Shown here: piece after piece, positions 63,834 through 64,000 of the stretch
How the letters are laid out: the number at the start of each line of letters is the position of its first letter
How positions within the stretch are numbered: position 1 is the first letter of the stretch
NCBI RefSeq assembly: GCF_001012825.1
Contig: NZ_LCZJ02000076.1
Location: 1-64,000 of the forward strand
Source of the DNA: Paenibacillus etheri
Lineage (GTDB): Bacteria > Bacillota > Bacilli > Paenibacillales > Paenibacillaceae
Length of the DNA stretch: 64,000 nucleotides
Reading direction: 5' to 3'
The notes under the pieces: generated by a model
Databases searched by the model: none
What the model saw: the letters and a program-made list of their open reading frames with translations, nothing else
What the model was told of the DNA's origin: nothing
Translations under genes and position numbers: made by a program

Positions 63834-64000
63834 ATGTCCATGTCTTTTAATCAATATATGAGAGATTCGATTCAGCCTATGCGTGATGATCTTACAAGCA
63901 TTGGGTTTCAGGAGCTTATGACTCCAGAAGAGGTGGAAGCCACTCTTCCTACCGCAAAAGGTACGGCGCTTGTAGTCGTGAATTCGGTCTGTGGTTGTGC
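63834..64000 (+). CDS. Bacilliredoxin, BrxA/BrxB family (partial, cut by window end)
   Basis: The first 55 codons are visible: MSMSFNQYMRDSIQPMRDDL, then ELMTPEEVEATL and TALVVVNSVCGCA. The CGC motif after VVNSV is the active site of YphP/YqiW-type bacilliredoxins, which remove bacillithiol from protein thiols. AAGGAG lies about 11 bases before the ATG. The remaining part, about 90 residues, lies beyond the window. Confidence 0.92.
   Translation, partial: MSMSFNQYMRDSIQPMRDDLTSIGFQELMTPEEVEATLPTAKGTALVVVNSVCGC

Overview
The window looks like the chromosome of a spore-forming Bacillota bacterium, most probably Paenibacillus. Reasons: two GerA-type germinant receptor operons, a KinA/KinB-like sporulation-type kinase, bacillithiol-linked proteins (YtxJ, bacilliredoxin), a YkcBC-type glycosyltransferase pair, purine-rich Shine-Dalgarno sequences with frequent TTG/GTG starts, and moderate G+C. 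No rRNA, intact tRNA, phage, insertion sequence or CRISPR array was seen.

Left part (1-9,000): an aldose-1-epimerase-like gene, then a decayed stretch (broken DUF6518 gene and a tRNA-Ala-like 3' tail). Next is a lipid-anchored FAD/FMN reductase that carries the residue pair I associate with urocanate reductase, divergent from a Cache-type histidine kinase and an AraC-type response regulator. Between 7,960 and 9,040 sit two divergent ydaO-type c-di-AMP riboswitches, each with its own TTTACA-N18-TATGAT promoter and terminator. The left one leads into three genes I cannot identify (one resembles a small ECF sigma factor). The right one leads into an unknown gene, a 36-residue membrane peptide, kdpFABC, and a tandem duplication of the KdpD sensor domain without any kinase. 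Potassium uptake here therefore appears to be controlled by c-di-AMP at the RNA level.

Middle (16,500-34,000): redox and stress genes. These are YtxJ plus a glutaredoxin, MerR plus a CPPC thioredoxin, an ECF41 sigma factor plus its carboxymuconolactone decarboxylase partner (with a matching promoter), and MarR plus nitroreductase plus monooxygenase. Also present are a first ger operon (A-B-C), CHAD protein, LipL, an omega-amidase-like hydrolase, ArsR plus SulP transporter, DUF1361 protein and an alkyltransferase-like protein.

Right part (34,000-64,000): a second ger operon (A-C-D-B), small metabolic genes, the ykcBC-like pair, and a two-component system whose promoter shares a 17-bp direct-repeat motif with the ykcB-like gene. 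Then come glgC-glgD-glgP without local glgA/glgB, free-methionine-sulfoxide reductase, two MFS exporters with a MarR regulator, an EcsAB-like ABC pair, a HI0933-type flavoprotein, a sporulation-type kinase, and the start of a bacilliredoxin gene cut by the window end. A two-hairpin intergenic repeat of about 100 bp occurs three times (32.7, 48.8 and 53.7 kb), and a 66-bp tandem repeat lies at 44.8 kb.
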